From Ruminococcaceae bacterium UBA1741 (GTDB lineage Bacteria; Bacillota; Clostridia; Oscillospirales; Acutalibacteraceae): a stretch of 18,251 nt of DNA. The translations under genes and the position numbers were made by a program. Shown piece by piece: positions 1 to 6,231 of the stretch (position 1 is its first letter; each line of letters begins with the position of its first letter). The notes below the pieces were generated by a model that worked only from the letters and a program-made list of their open reading frames with translations, had not been told where the DNA came from and searched no databases. The stretch is taken from positions 1 through 18,251 of the forward strand of contig DCHX01000001.1 in the NCBI GenBank assembly GCA_002315685.1, read 5' to 3'.

Positions 1-23
1 CCACACCTCTTTACCGTTGTCAA
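1..23 (-). promoter_or_regulatory. Upstream half of a leftward promoter (-35 TTGACA), cut by window edge
   Basis: Read on the minus strand, positions 23-18 spell TTGACA, a perfect sigma-A -35 hexamer. The 17 bases after it (17-1) are exactly the usual spacer length, so a -10 box would begin just outside the window. It lies downstream of the terminator that closes the parA-parB-EamA unit, so it would serve the next leftward gene. Phased T-tracts lie immediately upstream. The -10 cannot be seen, so this is an incomplete call. Confidence 0.45.
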
Positions 24-26
24 CAA

Positions 27-60
27 TTTTTTTCAATTTTTTTAACATTTTTTTCATTTT
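27..60. other. Phased T/A-tracts, probable intrinsically bent DNA or UP-like element
   Basis: T7 runs occupy 27-33, 37-43 and 48-54, followed by T4 at 57-60. Their centres are about 10 and 11 bases apart, close to one helical turn. A-tracts in helical phase are known to bend DNA. Relative to the -35 at 18-23 the tracts cover roughly -39 to -72 on the minus strand, the usual place for an UP element contacted by RNA polymerase alpha subunits. The geometry is seen directly; the function is inferred. Confidence 0.5.
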
Positions 61-74
61 GTTGAAAATTGCCT

Positions 75-105
75 AAAAAACCCCATAAAAACAAGCGCCG
101 TGGGG
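75..105 (-). terminator. Rho-independent terminator after the EamA gene
   Basis: On the minus strand CCCCA (105-101) pairs with TGGGG (85-81) across a 15-base loop and is followed directly by six T (80-75). It sits about 30 bases after the EamA stop codon. The stem is short, 5 bp, but GC-rich and has a proper U-tract. Confidence 0.6.
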
Positions 106-132
106 CAATTTGTCATTACTCCACGACACATT

Positions 133-1092
133 TTACATTTCCGAAATACCCTCGCCTATTCCGAGCAACACAATTCCGATAATTACGAGTGCTATGCAAA
201 GGTATTGTTTTTTTGTCAGCTTTTCTTTTAAGAAGACAGCCGAAAGCAAAACACTTACTATACAGTAGGATGCAATCATAGGTGCCGCAACAACGGGATT
301 TTTTGCCATAGCATAAACATAGGCAATTTGTCCCGCCTCCTCAAAAAGTCCGGCCGCACCCTTTGTTTTTAACTCACTTATGCAAAACGGGTTGTAAGCC
401 TTTTTGTCTTTAATCAGCAAAACAAACCACATTACAACCGCTACCGCAAAAAAGGTAAATCCGTAAACGATAAGAACATCTATCTCGGAAAGTCCTAATC
501 CGTTATCGCCGTCAAGGATTATACCGTCAGCCGCAGTGCCGAGCGTATCAAAAGCGCAGTACAAAATAGGGAATATCAGTGCCAGTGCGCCGATTTTATA
601 TTTCTTGTCGGCGTTTGTTTGGGAGTTTTCCAAGCCTTTTTGGACAAATGTCAGCGATATTACGCCGACAATAATAATAACCGTACCTATTATCTCGTAG
701 CTTGAAAACTCATTAAAAATGCCTGTCATTTTACCGGTTGCCAAAAAGTATGTTGCCATTGCAACGGCGGAGAAGGCTCCCGAGGCATTTTGAACAGGCG
801 AAATAATAGAAATTTCCAAATATCTGAGCCCCGCATATCCAATAACCATCGAGGCGATATAGCCGACAGCCGCCGGAGAATATAAAAACGCATTTTTAAT
901 AAGCTTTGAAAAGGAAAAACCCGTTTCGGTAAAAAGCGTGAGAAAAACCGAGGTTATTCCCATTACCGTGCCAACCCAAATTGCAATTTTCAAATATGCG
1001 CTCTTATCCTCTTCATCAGAGGATTTTTTATAAAACAAATCCGCAAATCCCCAACCGAACATCGAAACAAGGGAGAAAAGTATCCACGACAT
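133..1092 (-). CDS. EamA/DMT-family membrane transporter
   Basis: A 319-residue polytopic membrane protein with about ten hydrophobic segments and two similar halves, the layout of the drug/metabolite transporter (EamA) family. The N-terminus (WILFSLVSMFGWGFADLFYK) and the C-terminal half (AAPMIASYCIVSVLLSAVFL, then KEKLTKKQ and a last hydrophobic helix) are typical: the final repeat has the usual short charged loop before the last two helices. Substrate cannot be told from sequence. A central charged loop (about residues 156-167) separates the halves. The ATG is preceded by GGAG at a good distance, lying over the end of parB. Only 5 bases separate it from the parB stop, so it is the third gene of the parA-parB unit. 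No functional link to segregation is evident; co-transcription may be incidental. Confidence 0.85.
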   Translation of the reverse strand: MSWILFSLVSMFGWGFADLFYKKSSDEEDKSAYLKIAIWVGTVMGITSVFLTLFTETGFSFSKLIKNAFLYSPAAVGYIASMVIGYAGLRYLEISIISPVQNASGAFSAVAMATYFLATGKMTGIFNEFSSYEIIGTVIIIVGVISLTFVQKGLENSQTNADKKYKIGALALIFPILYCAFDTLGTAADGIILDGDNGLGLSEIDVLIVYGFTFFAVAVVMWFVLLIKDKKAYNPFCISELKTKGAAGLFEEAGQIAYVYAMAKNPVVAAPMIASYCIVSVLLSAVFLKEKLTKKQYLCIALVIIGIVLLGIGEGISEM

Positions 1093-1097
1093 AAATG

Positions 1098-1937
1098 TTA
1101 CTCCGAAATCTTTTTCACAAGTTCTTTAAGCTCGTTGTCGTCAAAAAATTCAAGAGTAATAGTTCCGCCCTTCTTACCCTTTGCTTTGATTTGCACCTTT
1201 CGTCCGAGCGTTTCCGCAAGAGCCAACTCAACCTCTTTGTGATATGTTGTTTTCTTGTCCGTCTTGCCTGTTTTAGGGGCTTTGGCTTGCTTTGAGAGGT
1301 TTTCTATATCCCTTACCGAACAGCCGGCAAGCGCCATATTAAAGGCTTTTATGCGAATATCCTCAACATCTATTGACAAAAGCGCTCTTGCGTGTCCTGC
1401 CGTAATGTTGCCCTCTCGCAGCGCATTAAGTTCAACCTCTTTTAATTCTAAAAGTCTTATAGTGTTTGTAACCGCAGTTCTTGACTTGCCGACACTTTTT
1501 GCCACTTCCTCCTGCGTTAGCTTGTATGTATCTATCAAAGCCTTGTATCCGAGCGCCTCTTCAACCGCATTTAAGTCTTCGCGTTGAAGATTTTCTATAA
1601 GCGCCACTTCCATAACCGTCCGTTCGTCAACATCCTTTACGATTACGGGGACGCTTTCAAGCCCTGCCATACGGCAAGCACGCCATCTTCTTTCACCTGC
1701 AATAATAGTGTATGTTCCGTTGCTTGTCGGACGAACAACTATCGGTTGAATAAGACCGTGCTTTGCTATGCTTTCGGAAAGCTCCGCAAGTGCCTCCTCG
1801 TCAAAATCCTTTCTCGGCTGATTTCTGTTCGGCTCAATATCGTTAAGTCTTACATTTACCGCCTTTTCGGTTTCGGTAGCATTTTCATTAAACAACGATT
1901 CAAGACCTCTGCCGAGTCCACCTTTTTTAGTTGCCAT
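1098..1937 (-). CDS. parB: ParB/Spo0J chromosome-partitioning protein, CTP-dependent DNA clamp
   Basis: 279 residues, the usual size for chromosomal ParB. It binds parS, loads as a CTP-dependent sliding clamp and recruits SMC to the origin. Visible features are the N-terminal GLGRGLESLF segment (residues 7-16) that stimulates ParA; the ParB N-terminal domain with GERRWRA (81-87) and ENLQRED (115-121), the CTP/arginine-patch motifs; a helix-turn-helix at about 140-161; and a charged linker followed by a C-terminal dimerisation helix. The start is supported by AGGAG 8 bases upstream of ATG, embedded in the last codons of parA, which ends only 4 bases away, so the two are translationally coupled. 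Two exact parS sites lie within 1.5 kb upstream, consistent with a functional system. The call is secure. Confidence 0.97.
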   Translation of the reverse strand: MATKKGGLGRGLESLFNENATETEKAVNVRLNDIEPNRNQPRKDFDEEALAELSESIAKHGLIQPIVVRPTSNGTYTIIAGERRWRACRMAGLESVPVIVKDVDERTVMEVALIENLQREDLNAVEEALGYKALIDTYKLTQEEVAKSVGKSRTAVTNTIRLLELKEVELNALREGNITAGHARALLSIDVEDIRIKAFNMALAGCSVRDIENLSKQAKAPKTGKTDKKTTYHKEVELALAETLGRKVQIKAKGKKGGTITLEFFDDNELKELVKKISE

Positions 1938-1941
1938 ATTC

Positions 1942-2709
1942 TTATCTCCTGTTTTTCTTCAAAAATTCTTTTGCGAGTGCATTATACGCATCAGCACCCT
2001 TTGAGCGTTTATCGTAATATTGTATCGGTTGTCCGTAGCTCGGCGCCTCCGACAGTCTGACCGCACGGGGAATAGCGCTCTTGTAAAGCTTGTTTGCAAA
2101 GTATTTTTTTATTTCGGAAACAACCTGCCCCGTCAAATTAAGTCTTGCATCATACATTGTAAGCACGATACCCTCAATATCAAGCATAGGATTATAAAGG
2201 CGCTTTACCTGTCTTACCGATGCCACAAGCTGCGAGAGTCCTTCAAGAGCAAAATATTCACACTGTATAGGCACAAGCACGGTATCGCTTGCATTTAGCG
2301 CATTTATAGTTATAAGTCCCAACGAGGGAGGACAGTCGATAAATATGTAGTCATACACTTCTCTTAAAGGAGATAATGCCATTTTCAGTTGTGCTTCTCT
2401 ATGATCTTTCTCGATTAAATCAACCTCCGCCGCCGCTAAGTTGATAGAGGCGGGGATAATATCAACATTTTTGAAAAGTGTCTTTTTTACCGTGTTTTCG
2501 GCCTTGGCTTGTCCTATCAACAGTTCATAAGACGAAGCATAAATATCTTTTTTGTTTATTCCGTATCCGCTTGTTGTGTTTCCCTGAGGGTCGGCATCAA
2601 CAAGCAGTACCTTTTTGCCTAAAATTCCGACACCTGCGGCAAGGTTTACGGCGGTGGTTGTTTTTCCGACTCCGCCCTTTTGATTTACGATAGAAACTAT
2701 CTTTCCCAA
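1942..2709 (-). CDS. parA: ParA/Soj chromosome-partitioning ATPase
   Basis: A 255-residue deviant-Walker ATPase of the Soj/MinD superfamily. ATP-bound dimers bind DNA non-specifically and, with ParB, position origins; Soj also modulates DnaA in B. subtilis. Motifs: deviant Walker A KGGVGKTT (11-18) with the signature lysine, DADPQGN (38-44), and Walker B IFIDCPPSLG (121-130). The length matches Soj (about 253) and there is no N-terminal HTH, so this is the chromosomal small type. The start codon is TTG, not ATG: GGAGAG sits 6 bases upstream, and the nearest upstream ATG is out of frame. The leader carries a promoter at 2810-2838, a parS at 2783-2798 and large AT palindromes. It is the first gene of the parA-parB-EamA unit. 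Confidence 0.96.
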   Translation of the reverse strand: MGKIVSIVNQKGGVGKTTTAVNLAAGVGILGKKVLLVDADPQGNTTSGYGINKKDIYASSYELLIGQAKAENTVKKTLFKNVDIIPASINLAAAEVDLIEKDHREAQLKMALSPLREVYDYIFIDCPPSLGLITINALNASDTVLVPIQCEYFALEGLSQLVASVRQVKRLYNPMLDIEGIVLTMYDARLNLTGQVVSEIKKYFANKLYKSAIPRAVRLSEAPSYGQPIQYYDKRSKGADAYNALAKEFLKKNRR

Positions 2710-2737
2710 CTTTTTCTCTCCATTCGCAAAGTATATG

Positions 2738-2773
2738 TATATATAATATTATATATATTATATAATATATATA
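2738..2773. repeat. Two overlapping AT-only palindromes in the parA leader
   Basis: Positions 2738-2757 read TATATATAATATTATATATA, a perfect 20-bp palindrome. A second perfect palindrome, 24 bp, covers 2750-2773 and overlaps it. Together they form an A/T-only block between the parA promoter/parS and the ribosome-binding site. The same 20-mer occurs in the dnaA leader at 18040-18059. Function unknown; it could form an RNA hairpin in the leader, act as a binding site or melt easily. Confidence 0.7.
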
Positions 2774-2782
2774 GTAATCTTA

Positions 2783-2798
2783 TGTTTCACGTGAAACA
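2783..2798. promoter_or_regulatory. parS: parS site 1, ParB-binding centromere
   Basis: TGTTTCACGTGAAACA, a perfect 16-bp palindrome matching the B. subtilis parS consensus TGTTNCACGTGAAACA at every position. It lies in the parA leader, about 5-20 bases after the transcription start predicted from the -10 at 2810-2815. Confidence 0.97.
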
Positions 2799-2809
2799 TT
2801 TGCAAAAAC

Positions 2810-2838
2810 ATTATAACAAATACTATCGAAAAAGTAAA
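2810..2838 (-). promoter_or_regulatory. parA promoter, sigma-A type
   Basis: On the minus strand TTTACT (2838-2833), a 17-base spacer and a perfect TATAAT (2815-2810). The predicted start is near 2803, giving a leader of about 95 bases that holds parS and the AT palindromes. It lies between the upstream terminator and parA. Confidence 0.65.
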
Positions 2839-2841
2839 CAT

Positions 2842-2875
2842 AAAAAAGCCCAAACAATAAATTATTGCTTGGGAA
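2842..2875 (-). terminator. Rho-independent terminator after spoVAE
   Basis: As minus-strand RNA, CCCAAGCAAU (2873 downward) pairs with AUUGUUUGGG across a 5-base loop. The one plus-strand mismatch becomes a G-U wobble in RNA, so the 10-bp stem is complete in the minus direction only. A C and six T follow (2847-2842). It lies about 95 bases past the spoVAE stop and isolates the parA promoter. Confidence 0.85.
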
Positions 2876-2968
2876 AAATTGTATTTTGCCTAACAAACAA
2901 TTAAAAAGCACCGCAACAAAGCGATTTTTAACACTACAAGCGATACTTTCGTAATTGTTCGGTAGAAA

Positions 2969-3334
2969 TTATTTGTCATCCGAATTAAAAACGAGCGAGG
3001 CTAAAAAGCCAAACACAACCGCCGCCGTGATTCCTGCCGAGGTTGCGGTAAGCCCTCCCGTGAGAACACCTATTAAGCCGTACTCATCAACCGCTTTTTC
3101 AACGCCCGTCGCAAGACAGTATCCGAATCCTGTCAACGGAACGGTGGCACCCGCACCCGCAAACTTCACAAGAGGTTTATATACCCCGATACCCGTGAGC
3201 GCCACACCGGCAACAACATAGGAAACCAAAATCCTTGCAGGAGTAAGCTTCGTATAATCAATGAGAATTTGACCGATTAAACACAAAAAACCGCCTACAA
3301 CAAAGGCTTTTAAGCAGTTCATAAAAACTTCCAT
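2969..3334 (-). CDS. spoVAE: Stage V sporulation protein AE (SpoVAE)
   Basis: A small, very hydrophobic protein with the SpoVAE signature: CLKAFVVGGFLCLIGQILID near the N-terminus, KLTPARILV, then KFAGAGATVPLTGFGYCLA and GVLTGGLTATSAGITAAVVF. In Bacillus and Clostridium, SpoVA proteins form the inner-membrane system that moves Ca-dipicolinate into the developing spore and out at germination. About four membrane helices. I chose the ATG at 3334 (121 residues): GAGAGG lies 9 bases before it, whereas the same motif directly abuts the ATG at 3343, too close to work for the 124-residue version. spoVAE usually sits beside spoVAC and spoVAD; neither is here. It follows rarA by about 60 bases and is flanked by parS sites on both sides. 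No sigma-G promoter was convincing. Confidence 0.92.
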   Translation of the reverse strand: MEVFMNCLKAFVVGGFLCLIGQILIDYTKLTPARILVSYVVAGVALTGIGVYKPLVKFAGAGATVPLTGFGYCLATGVEKAVDEYGLIGVLTGGLTATSAGITAAVVFGFLASLVFNSDDK

Positions 3335-3351
3335 TTGTTCCATCCTCTCAA

Positions 3352-3367
3352 TGTTTCACGTGAAACA
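3352..3367. promoter_or_regulatory. parS: parS site 2, ParB-binding centromere
   Basis: A second exact TGTTTCACGTGAAACA, in the rarA-spoVAE gap and just upstream of the spoVAE ribosome-binding site. It is 569 bases from site 1 (start to start). Perfect palindrome and full consensus match. Confidence 0.97.
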
Positions 3368-3393
3368 TCAAGATTATTGTTTGCGCTTTTTCT

Positions 3394-4659
3394 TTATTTA
3401 TTCCCTTTTATTTTATCCCAATAGTTCTTAAAGGTTTGCTCGTTTTTGTTGTCGCCGTAAACATAATATTTTTTGTTTTTGATTCGGTCGGGCAAATATT
3501 GTTGCTTAACATAATGGTTTTCAAAATTATGAGGATATTTATAATTTTGTCCCTTTACAGCCGATTCTTCGCCGTCAAAATGCTTGTTTTGGAGAGTTCT
3601 CGGCACCGCACCTAAATTTCCCGACTCAACATCGGCAAGAGCTAAATCTATTGCGCTTTCGCCGGAATTTGATTTTGGCGCGTTTGCAACAAGTATCACC
3701 GCATCGGCAAGAGGTATTCTCGCCTCGGGAAGTCCCACGGCATTTGCAATATCCACCGCCGACTTTACAATGGGTATTATTTGCGGATAGGCAAGTCCGA
3801 CATCTTCACAAGCGCAAACCATAAGTCTTCGACAGGCGCTCGGCAAATCCCCCGCCGCTAACAGTCTTGCTAAATAGTGAAGCGCCGCATCGGCATCGGA
3901 GCCTCGCATAGACTTTTGATAAGCGGAAACTATATCATAATGCTCGTCGCCCTCTCTATCGTATCTAACCGAGTTTTCCGAAAGTATTTGTTCAACAACC
4001 TCGTCTGATATTTCGGCGGACTTATCGGCTCTTGCAAGCATCGAAGAGAGTTCAAGCATATTAAGCGCCCGTCTTACATCGCCGTTGGCACATCTTGCAA
4101 TTTTAAGAGCTAATTCGTCGGAAATTGTAACTTCTTCGCCGTTTTCCTTTGACAAAATCCCGTTCGCTCTGATAATTACGGGAACTATGTCATTAGGCGC
4201 AAGAGGCTTAAATTCAAAAACGCTCGAACGGCTTAAAATTGCATTGTACACATAAAAAAACGGATTTTCGGTGGTTGAAGCAATTAAGGTAATATCGCCG
4301 TTCTCAATGTATGACAACAAAATTTGTTGTTGCTTTTTGTTGAAATACTGAATCTCATCAAGATACAACAAAATTCCGTTAGCAGCATCAATACTGCCTA
4401 TTTCGCCAACAATATCCTTAATGTCGGCGGTAGAAGCGGTTGTGGCATTTAAGTAGCAAAGCTTTTTTCCTGCCGTTTTTGCAATTATGTTTGCAACCGT
4501 GGTTTTGCCCACTCCCGAAGGACCGTAGAAAATCAGGTTGGGAATTTCTCTCGATTCAATTATCTTCCGCAGTATCTTTCCTTCGCCTATTAAATCCTTT
4601 TGACCTGCAACCTCGGATAAATCGGTGGGTCTTACTCTGTCCGCAAGAGGTGATTTCAT
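3394..4659 (-). CDS. rarA: RarA (MgsA/WRNIP1-family) replication-associated AAA+ ATPase
   Basis: 421 residues, the usual length for bacterial RarA. This AAA+ ATPase, related to clamp-loader subunits and Holliday-junction helicases, acts at stalled replication forks and interacts with SSB. Visible features: N-terminal PLADRVRPTDLSEVAGQ, Walker A GPSGVGKT (46-53), Walker B with LLYLDEIQ (about 97-104), sensor 1 ASTTENP (127-133), an arginine-finger LSRS (142-145), sensor 2 region NGDVRRALNMLE, then the tetramerisation domain and the family's Tyr-rich C-terminus (QQYLPDRIKNKKYYVYGD). GAGG lies 7 bases before the ATG. Transcribed divergently from the SpoVB-like gene, across 63 bases holding an inverted repeat. 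In many Firmicutes rarA lies elsewhere, so its place next to spoVAE and parA is a local arrangement. Confidence 0.95.
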   Translation of the reverse strand: MKSPLADRVRPTDLSEVAGQKDLIGEGKILRKIIESREIPNLIFYGPSGVGKTTVANIIAKTAGKKLCYLNATTASTADIKDIVGEIGSIDAANGILLYLDEIQYFNKKQQQILLSYIENGDITLIASTTENPFFYVYNAILSRSSVFEFKPLAPNDIVPVIIRANGILSKENGEEVTISDELALKIARCANGDVRRALNMLELSSMLARADKSAEISDEVVEQILSENSVRYDREGDEHYDIVSAYQKSMRGSDADAALHYLARLLAAGDLPSACRRLMVCACEDVGLAYPQIIPIVKSAVDIANAVGLPEARIPLADAVILVANAPKSNSGESAIDLALADVESGNLGAVPRTLQNKHFDGEESAVKGQNYKYPHNFENHYVKQQYLPDRIKNKKYYVYGDNKNEQTFKNYWDKIKGNK

Positions 4660-4686
4660 AACTTTTCCTCGTTTCGTTAGTATTCA

Positions 4687-4714
4687 CACTTAATATTTTG
4701 CATATTATTAAGTG
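4687..4714. repeat. Inverted repeat in the rarA/SpoVB-like divergent intergenic region
   Basis: CACTTAATA (4687-4695) and TATTAAGTG (4706-4714) are perfect 9-bp arms around a 10-base spacer. TTCACA (4683-4688) and TGTGAA (4722-4727) form a looser outer pair. The 28-bp element occupies the middle of the 63-base divergent gap and abuts the GGTGAT ribosome-binding site of the plus-strand gene. It could be an operator, or a hairpin affecting translation; no protein is suggested by the sequence. Confidence 0.6.
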
Positions 4715-4722
4715 GTGATTTT

Positions 4723-6231
4723 GTGAAAAAAACAGTTTTTATTAAAAACGCCGCCATTTTGACCGTTTCGGGTTTGGCGCTTCGTTTTATAGGTGTTATT
4801 TTTAAGGTTTGGCTTGCTTCGCTTATCGGCAGTGAGGGTATGGGACTTTATCAGCTCGGCTTTTCGGTTTATGTTTTGGCAAGCACATTCGCAACAAGCG
4901 GAATTTCAACCGCCGTAACAAGACTTTGCGCAAATGCACTCGCTTCAAACGATATTAGGTCCGCAAAAAAGGTATTAAGATACGGAATATTGCTGTCGCT
5001 TTTTATCGCCTTAATAAGCTTTTTTGCGCTTTTTGTTTTTTCGGATTTTATATCTGAAAACCTGCTTTTTGATGAAAGATGCTCATTATCCTTAAAAATT
5101 ATGGCGATATCCTTACCGTTTATGGGTTGTTGCTCTTGTTTCAGAGGGTATTTTTTAGCAAGAAGAAAGGCTACGCCACCGGCGATTTCGCAAATATTCG
5201 AACAAATAATAAGAATAGCGGTAATTTTTGTAGCGGTAAGGGCAATGCTTTACAAAGGGCTCACCGCCTGTTGCGGAGCAGTGTTTTTAGGCGATGCAGC
5301 GGCCGAATTTTTAAGTTGCTTTTTCCTTTATATAGTGTATTTATCAGACAAATATAAGGCAAACACTACAACATATAGTACTGTCAACTCTAAAAATCTC
5401 GGCGGAGAGCTAATAAGAATTGCTTTTCCTATTACTTCGGGAAGGTATCTGAACTCTCTTTTGAGGACCGTTGAAAATGTAATCGTGCCGAAAAGACTTC
5501 GACTTTACAACGGCGGAGGCAAAAGCGCACTTTCGCAGTTCGGTATGATAAAGGGAATGGCGCTACCTCTTGTTTTCTTTCCGTCAACCCTATTGGGCTC
5601 GGTGTCAACCCTGCTTATTCCCGAGCTTTCGGAGGCAAAAGCAAAAAACCAAACTTTTGTGGTAAAGGGTATTGTGAGCAGAATAATCTCGCTTACCGCA
5701 ATTTGTTCCTACATATTTTCCGCCATTTTCTTTTTGATGGGCGAAGAAATCGGTTTGTTGGTATATAAAAGTGCGGATGTCGGCACTCTTATCAAGCTTT
5801 TATCTCCTATCGTCCCTCTTATGTATCTCGATAGCATAAGCGACGGCATACTGAAAGGACTTGATAAACAAAATTTTACATTTAAGCTTTCGGTTTCGGA
5901 CTCGCTTTTTCGAAATATTTTGATTTTTATTAGCCTTCCTAAATTCGGGCTTAAAGGGTTTATCTTTGTTATGTATCTTTCAAACGCCTATACTGGATTT
6001 TTTAACCTAAATGCCGTAACAAAAACAACACTTTGCGATTTTGATATGACAAAAACCGTAATAATCCCGATAACCTCGGCGTATTTTTGCACTCTATTGA
6101 GCGTTACCCTATTAAATCTCTTTTGTTTTCCTACCGTAGTTTTAGTAGGGCTTGCGGGTATAATTTCGGTTGTTTTCTATTTTTGTTTGCTTAAACTGTT
6201 TGATGTTTTTAGCTTAAAAGCCGTTTTTTAG
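4723..6231 (+). CDS. SpoVB-like MOP-superfamily flippase (polysaccharide/lipid-linked oligosaccharide exporter)
   Basis: 502 residues with about 14 hydrophobic helices and no soluble domain. The N-terminal motif pattern (FIKNAAILTVSGLALRFIG, LIGSEGMGLYQL, GISTAVTRL) is that of SpoVB and related lipid II-type flippases of the MATE/MVF superfamily. SpoVB is needed for spore cortex synthesis; paralogues with vegetative roles are common in Clostridia, so I do not assign the exact orthologue. The start is GTG at 4723, backed by GGTGAT just upstream, which fits the anti-Shine-Dalgarno. It is the only plus-strand gene here and therefore runs head-on to the leftward replication fork. Its last 18 bases overlap the 3' end of the convergent QueG-like gene, with no terminator between them. 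Confidence 0.85.
   Translation: MKKTVFIKNAAILTVSGLALRFIGVIFKVWLASLIGSEGMGLYQLGFSVYVLASTFATSGISTAVTRLCANALASNDIRSAKKVLRYGILLSLFIALISFFALFVFSDFISENLLFDERCSLSLKIMAISLPFMGCCSCFRGYFLARRKATPPAISQIFEQIIRIAVIFVAVRAMLYKGLTACCGAVFLGDAAAEFLSCFFLYIVYLSDKYKANTTTYSTVNSKNLGGELIRIAFPITSGRYLNSLLRTVENVIVPKRLRLYNGGGKSALSQFGMIKGMALPLVFFPSTLLGSVSTLLIPELSEAKAKNQTFVVKGIVSRIISLTAICSYIFSAIFFLMGEEIGLLVYKSADVGTLIKLLSPIVPLMYLDSISDGILKGLDKQNFTFKLSVSDSLFRNILIFISLPKFGLKGFIFVMYLSNAYTGFFNLNAVTKTTLCDFDMTKTVIIPITSAYFCTLLSVTLLNLFCFPTVVLVGLAGIISVVFYFCLLKLFDVFSLKAVF

Noticed and set aside
1095..2298. Several plus-strand open frames opposite parB and parA
   Set aside because: They lack ribosome-binding sites and recognisable domains and are antisense shadows of well-supported genes. 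The same applies to plus-strand frames opposite gyrA, gyrB, recF and dnaA.
2876..2968. A small gene or RNA between spoVAE and its terminator
   Set aside because: Only a loose repeat of AAGCGAT was seen; no ribosome-binding site, start or stable fold stood out. It is probably the 3' untranslated region of spoVAE.
4677..4708. A sigma-E-like promoter (TAGTATT, 16 bases, CATATTAT) upstream of the SpoVB-like gene
   Set aside because: Attractive for a sporulation gene, but both boxes are imperfect, the spacing is slightly long and the transcript would start within the ribosome-binding site.
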